Source: Gammaproteobacteria bacterium
GTDB lineage: Bacteria; Pseudomonadota; Gammaproteobacteria; Pseudomonadales; Pseudomonadaceae
NCBI GenBank assembly: GCA_012800475.1
Contig: JAAZJF010000137.1
Span: 1 to 8,590 of the forward strand
Length of the DNA stretch: 8,590 nucleotides
Reading direction: 5' to 3'
A program made the translations under genes and the position numbers. The notes under the pieces are model-generated. The model saw nothing but the letters and a program-made list of their open reading frames with translations. It had not been told where the DNA came from and did no database searches. Shown piece after piece: positions 5,954 to 8,590 of the stretch; the first letter of the stretch is position 1, and the number at the start of each line of letters is the position of its first letter.

Positions 5954-6742
5954 TTAAAAACTAAAGGTATCCGCATCTAAATACGCAGGAAAACGCTGTT
6001 TAAATCGCGCTAAAGCATCCGCTTGCAAGACACTATAAAACACTCCGTTCTGATCAGCAGCGTCCAATAGTGTGTCGCCCATAAAATCTAAGACTTGACT
6101 GTCACCACTGTAGGCATAGCCCTGCTGATCTGTTCCTGTACGATTCACGCCGGCAACATAGCATAGGTTCTCAATGGCACGCGCAGGTAACAATCGTGTC
6201 CACGCTGTTCTACGCGCCGCCGGCCAACTGGCCAGATAAAACAGTAAGTCTGTATGCTGCGCATCACGACTCCACACCGGAAAACGCAAGTCATAACAAA
6301 TCAGCGGACGAATACGCCAGCCTTTAAGCTCCACCTGCAACTGCTCAGTCCCCGCTGTAAAATGATGATGCTCGCCTGCCATGCGAAACAAATGACGTTT
6401 ATCATAGGTTGCTAAACTGCCATCAGGCCGCGCCCAAATCAGACGGTTGCGATAGTCATCTGCACCAACTTGCACAATCAGGCTGCCGCACACCACAGCG
6501 TTTAAGCGTTGCGCTTGCTGTAACAACCATTGTGTCGTTGGTCCATTTTCAGGCTCAGCCTGCGCAGCTGACTCCATGGTAAAGCCGGTATTAAACATTT
6601 CAGGCAACAACACCAAATCAACAGGCTGCGTCTGCTCTAATAGTTCACCAAAATAAGACAAGTTCGCAGCCACATCGTGCCATTGTAAAGGCCCCTGCAC
6701 TATGGCTAAGCGTAAGTCAGGTAATGACGTTTGATCGCGCAT
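5954..6742 (-). CDS. yafV: Omega-amidase of the nitrilase superfamily (YafV type)
   Basis: This is a cytoplasmic carbon-nitrogen hydrolase of 262 residues, the usual size. The nitrilase-superfamily Glu-Lys-Cys triad is visible: E48 in LLPEMFNTGF, K115 in YDKRHLF and C149 in LICYDLRFP. The segment PARAIENLCYVAGVNRTG (about 186-203) is typical of YafV-like omega-amidases. Known members hydrolyse 2-oxoglutaramate and 2-oxosuccinamate, the keto acids formed when glutamine or asparagine is the amino donor in transamination, to the dicarboxylate plus ammonia. The ATG at 6742 has a good AGGAGA site 7 bases upstream; the longer in-frame extension has none. In Pseudomonas the gene sits next to a YbdL-type aminotransferase and der. 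Here the aminotransferase upstream is reduced to a fragment, so the omega-amidase appears to have lost its local partner. Its own reading frame is intact. Confidence 0.92.
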   Translation of the reverse strand: MRDQTSLPDLRLAIVQGPLQWHDVAANLSYFGELLEQTQPVDLVLLPEMFNTGFTMESAAQAEPENGPTTQWLLQQAQRLNAVVCGSLIVQVGADDYRNRLIWARPDGSLATYDKRHLFRMAGEHHHFTAGTEQLQVELKGWRIRPLICYDLRFPVWSRDAQHTDLLFYLASWPAARRTAWTRLLPARAIENLCYVAGVNRTGTDQQGYAYSGDSQVLDFMGDTLLDAADQNGVFYSVLQADALARFKQRFPAYLDADTFSF

Positions 6743-6842
6743 ACAGTTTCTCCTGTCTGAATCAACATGGGTGTACGTTAAGCACCACACTATCAGCGCA
6801 GCACATACTGATCCACCGGCGGCACTTGAGCATGTTTGCGCA

Positions 6843-7022
6843 CCCAGCATGGTGTGTATATTGAGTCAGCCCTGTATACATATGACGCTGCACGGCATCT
6901 TGAAGGGCATCTAGAGCATCAAAGTCAGGACAACCTTGAGATAAGTTCAGCGCACCCTGTGCATGAGCGAGCGAGTACTGCTGTGTCAACAGGATCACGC
7001 CAACCTGCATACGCTTACTATA
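6843..7022 (-). pseudogene. ybdL: N-terminal remnant of a YbdL-type methionine/glutamine aminotransferase
   Basis: About 59 codons on the minus strand resemble the N-terminus of YbdL-like, PLP-dependent class I/II aminotransferases. SKRMQVGV is followed by GALNLSQGCPDFD and then TGLTQYTHHAG, paralleling the family's SKLP-VG, GAINLSQGFPDFD and NQYAPMTG. The family protein is about 380-390 residues. Here the match stops after the TQYTHHAG position, so the PLP-lysine domain and the rest are absent. The usual Phe of QGFPDF is Cys, and there is no clear ATG or ribosome site at the expected start. The next 100 bases (6743-6842) show no recognisable aminotransferase; another frame there reads VRKHAQVPPVDQYVLR before a stop, which I cannot assign. 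The position between der and yafV is where Pseudomonas carries the intact gene. A large internal deletion is the simplest explanation. Confidence 0.72.
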
Positions 7023-7059
7023 AAGTGACAAGGCAGCACACCTGTACAGCAGTGACCGC

Positions 7060-7094
7060 AAAAGAACACGAGGTGCTGTCAGCAACACCTCGTG
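7060..7094 (-). terminator. Intrinsic terminator of der
   Basis: On the minus strand, CACGAGGTG and CACCTCGTG form a perfect 9-bp stem (7094-7086 with 7075-7067) around a 10-base loop. TTCTTTT (complement of 7066-7060) follows. It begins 7 bases after the der stop codon. It should separate der from the aminotransferase remnant and yafV. Confidence 0.82.
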
Positions 7095-7100
7095 AATCGA

Positions 7101-8564
7101 TCACTTATTCTTTTTGCGGTGATCTCTTTCTTTTTTATTAGCCATTAAGCGACGCTTTTTATTCACCTGACGTTCGCTGAGTTTGTTTTTATTACCTTCA
7201 AAGGGGTTAGAGCCACCTTTAAACTCAATACGAATGGGTGTACCGACCAGTTTCAACACGCGGCGGTAGGTGTTTTCTAAATAACGCACATAGCTTTTTG
7301 GAACTGACTCAATTTTATTACCATGGATCACAATCAGCGGCGGGTTCGCGCCACCTAAGTGCGCATAACGCAGCTTGATGCGATGCCCTGCGACCATGGG
7401 TGGCTGATGCTCACGTACCGCATCTTCTAGAATCTGCGTTAAGCGATTGGTCGGCCAGCGCGTAATGGCGGAGGTAAAGGCATTTTGTACTGACTTATAC
7501 AAATGTCCCACACCGGTACCATGCAGCGCAGAAATAAAGTGAATATCGGCAAAGTCGACAAAGTACAAACGTCGCTCCAGCTCTTTCTTCGCATACTCAC
7601 GCTCGCTCGGTTGCATGCCATCCCACTTATTCAGTGCAATCACAATGGCACGGCCCGATTCAAGCGCAAAGCCCAATAAGTTCAAGTCGTGATCCACTAC
7701 ACCTTCACGGGCGTCCATGACAAAAATCACGACGTTGGCATCTTTAATCGCCTGCAACGTTTTGACCACAGAGAACTTTTCGACTTCCTCAGAGATTTTT
7801 CCACGACGGCGCACACCCGCGGTATCAATCAGAGTGTATTTTTCGTCGTCACGCTCAAATGGAATATAAATACTGTCTCGCGTGGTGCCCGGTTGGTCAT
7901 ATACCACCACTCGCTGCTCACCGAGCATACGATTGACCAGAGTGGACTTACCCACGTTAGGACGACCAATTATGGCGATTTTAATCCCATCTTTAGCATC
8001 CGGACCCGGTACGCGCTTAAGATCTTGGCCTTCCACTAAGTTGTCGAGATCAACTTCATCCTCGACATCATCTTTAGGGAAATGCCCCAGACCCAACTCC
8101 ATCATCTGCGTAATACCACGACCATTGGCCGCAGCAATACCCACAGAGTTGCCTAATGCCAGCGGACTGAACTCAGCTAAAGCAATATTCTCATCCAGAT
8201 GGTCAACTTTATTAACCACTACCAGCGTGGTTTTGTTACGTTTGCGCAGGTGTTCGCCAATCATTTGATCCGCAGGACACATACCATCGCGCGCATCAAC
8301 TAAAAATAATACAACATCTGCTTCTTCAATCGCGAGAAGCGACTGTTCGGCCATTTTTGCATCAATACCTTCTTCGTCACCGGTGATACCACCCGTGTCG
8401 ATCAAAATATAACTGCGATCCTGCCACTTCGCCTCGCCATATTGGCGATCACGCGTCAGTCCAGGAATGTCGCCTACAATCGCATCGCGGGATCTAGTCA
8501 GGCGGTTAAACAACGTCGATTTGCCGACATTCGGTCGGCCCACCAGAGCAATTACGGGAACCAT
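7101..8564 (-). CDS. der: Ribosome-assembly GTPase Der (EngA)
   Basis: Der is an essential GTPase with two tandem G domains that acts in maturation of the 50S ribosomal subunit. At 487 residues it has the usual gammaproteobacterial length. The first G domain has the P-loop GRPNVGKST at 9-17, DTGG at 56-59 and NKVD at 118-121. An acidic linker (about 163-180) leads to the second G domain, with GRPNVGKST at 200-208, DTAG at 247-250 and NKWD at 312-315. A KH-like RNA-binding domain (about 370-450) follows, then a very basic tail rich in Lys and Arg that probably contacts rRNA. The ATG at 8564 gives the canonical start MVPVIALVGRPNVGKST. A strong GGAGGAG (complement of 8568-8574) lies just upstream. 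The upstream neighbour (commonly bamB in this lineage) would lie beyond the right edge. A terminator follows directly. Confidence 0.98.
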   Translation of the reverse strand: MVPVIALVGRPNVGKSTLFNRLTRSRDAIVGDIPGLTRDRQYGEAKWQDRSYILIDTGGITGDEEGIDAKMAEQSLLAIEEADVVLFLVDARDGMCPADQMIGEHLRKRNKTTLVVVNKVDHLDENIALAEFSPLALGNSVGIAAANGRGITQMMELGLGHFPKDDVEDEVDLDNLVEGQDLKRVPGPDAKDGIKIAIIGRPNVGKSTLVNRMLGEQRVVVYDQPGTTRDSIYIPFERDDEKYTLIDTAGVRRRGKISEEVEKFSVVKTLQAIKDANVVIFVMDAREGVVDHDLNLLGFALESGRAIVIALNKWDGMQPSEREYAKKELERRLYFVDFADIHFISALHGTGVGHLYKSVQNAFTSAITRWPTNRLTQILEDAVREHQPPMVAGHRIKLRYAHLGGANPPLIVIHGNKIESVPKSYVRYLENTYRRVLKLVGTPIRIEFKGGSNPFEGNKNKLSERQVNKKRRLMANKKERDHRKKNK

Positions 8565-8590
8565 TGGCTCCTCCAGCGATAATTCAAAAA

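Noticed and set aside
6743..6850. N-terminal extension of yafV by 36 residues
   Set aside because: The ATG at 6742 has a strong AGGAGA site and starts just before the conserved first strand (LRLAIVQGPL); the extension is Cys-rich and unlike the family.
6762..7088. The 108-codon frame between yafV and der as a functional small protein
   Set aside because: Its start overlaps the der terminator stem, only the middle resembles an aminotransferase N-terminus, and the rest has no family resemblance, so it is better read as a pseudogene fragment.
7882..8268. 128-codon plus-strand open frame opposite der
   Set aside because: It is fully antisense to the conserved der coding sequence, with low-complexity Ser/Thr/Arg content. 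It is not a gene.
1..8590. CRISPR arrays, tRNA/rRNA genes, insertion sequences, phage or defence genes
   Set aside because: I saw no regularly spaced repeats, cloverleaf-like sequences, transposase motifs or defence domains in the window.

Overview
This 8.6 kb window looks like chromosome of a gammaproteobacterium close to Pseudomonas. The DAHP synthase, ZipA, LigA and Der sequences resemble Pseudomonas orthologues as I remember them. The roughly balanced base composition, with AT-rich gaps, suggests a lower-GC Pseudomonadaceae lineage (Thiopseudomonas/Denitrificimonas-like). That placement is inference from memory, not a search result.

Layout, left to right. Bases 1-636 (+) are the C-terminal end of a BatD-type protein. 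Bases 801-1877 (+) encode a class I DAHP synthase, the entry enzyme of aromatic amino acid biosynthesis; a leader with a perfect inverted repeat precedes it. A strong bidirectional terminator (1896-1925) separates it from a convergent minus-strand block: a small YjdJ/NATD1-type GNAT protein (1944-2213), the NAD+-dependent DNA ligase ligA (2355-4730) and the division protein zipA (4794-5609). A terminator-like hairpin sits between zipA and ligA. Next comes a 344-bp AT-rich stretch with no convincing gene. Then, still on the minus strand, lie an omega-amidase of the nitrilase superfamily (yafV type, 5954-6742), the N-terminal stub of a YbdL-type aminotransferase (pseudogene, about 6843-7022), a terminator, and the ribosome-assembly GTPase der (7101-8564).

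Most intact genes are housekeeping: replication and repair (LigA), cell division (ZipA), ribosome biogenesis (Der) and aromatic amino acids (DAHP synthase). From memory of Pseudomonas gene order, zipA-ligA normally follows smc, and der is followed by an aminotransferase and an omega-amidase. The window therefore seems to join several ancestral blocks. The likely seams are the 5610-5953 gap (no smc before zipA) and the deleted aminotransferase.

I found no convincing undescribed multi-gene system. The observations most worth checking are the omega-amidase left without its transaminase partner, the dyad and possible leader peptide before the DAHP synthase gene, the terminator-like hairpin just before ligA, the duplicated helix-hairpin-helix module in LigA, and the palindrome-containing gap upstream of zipA.
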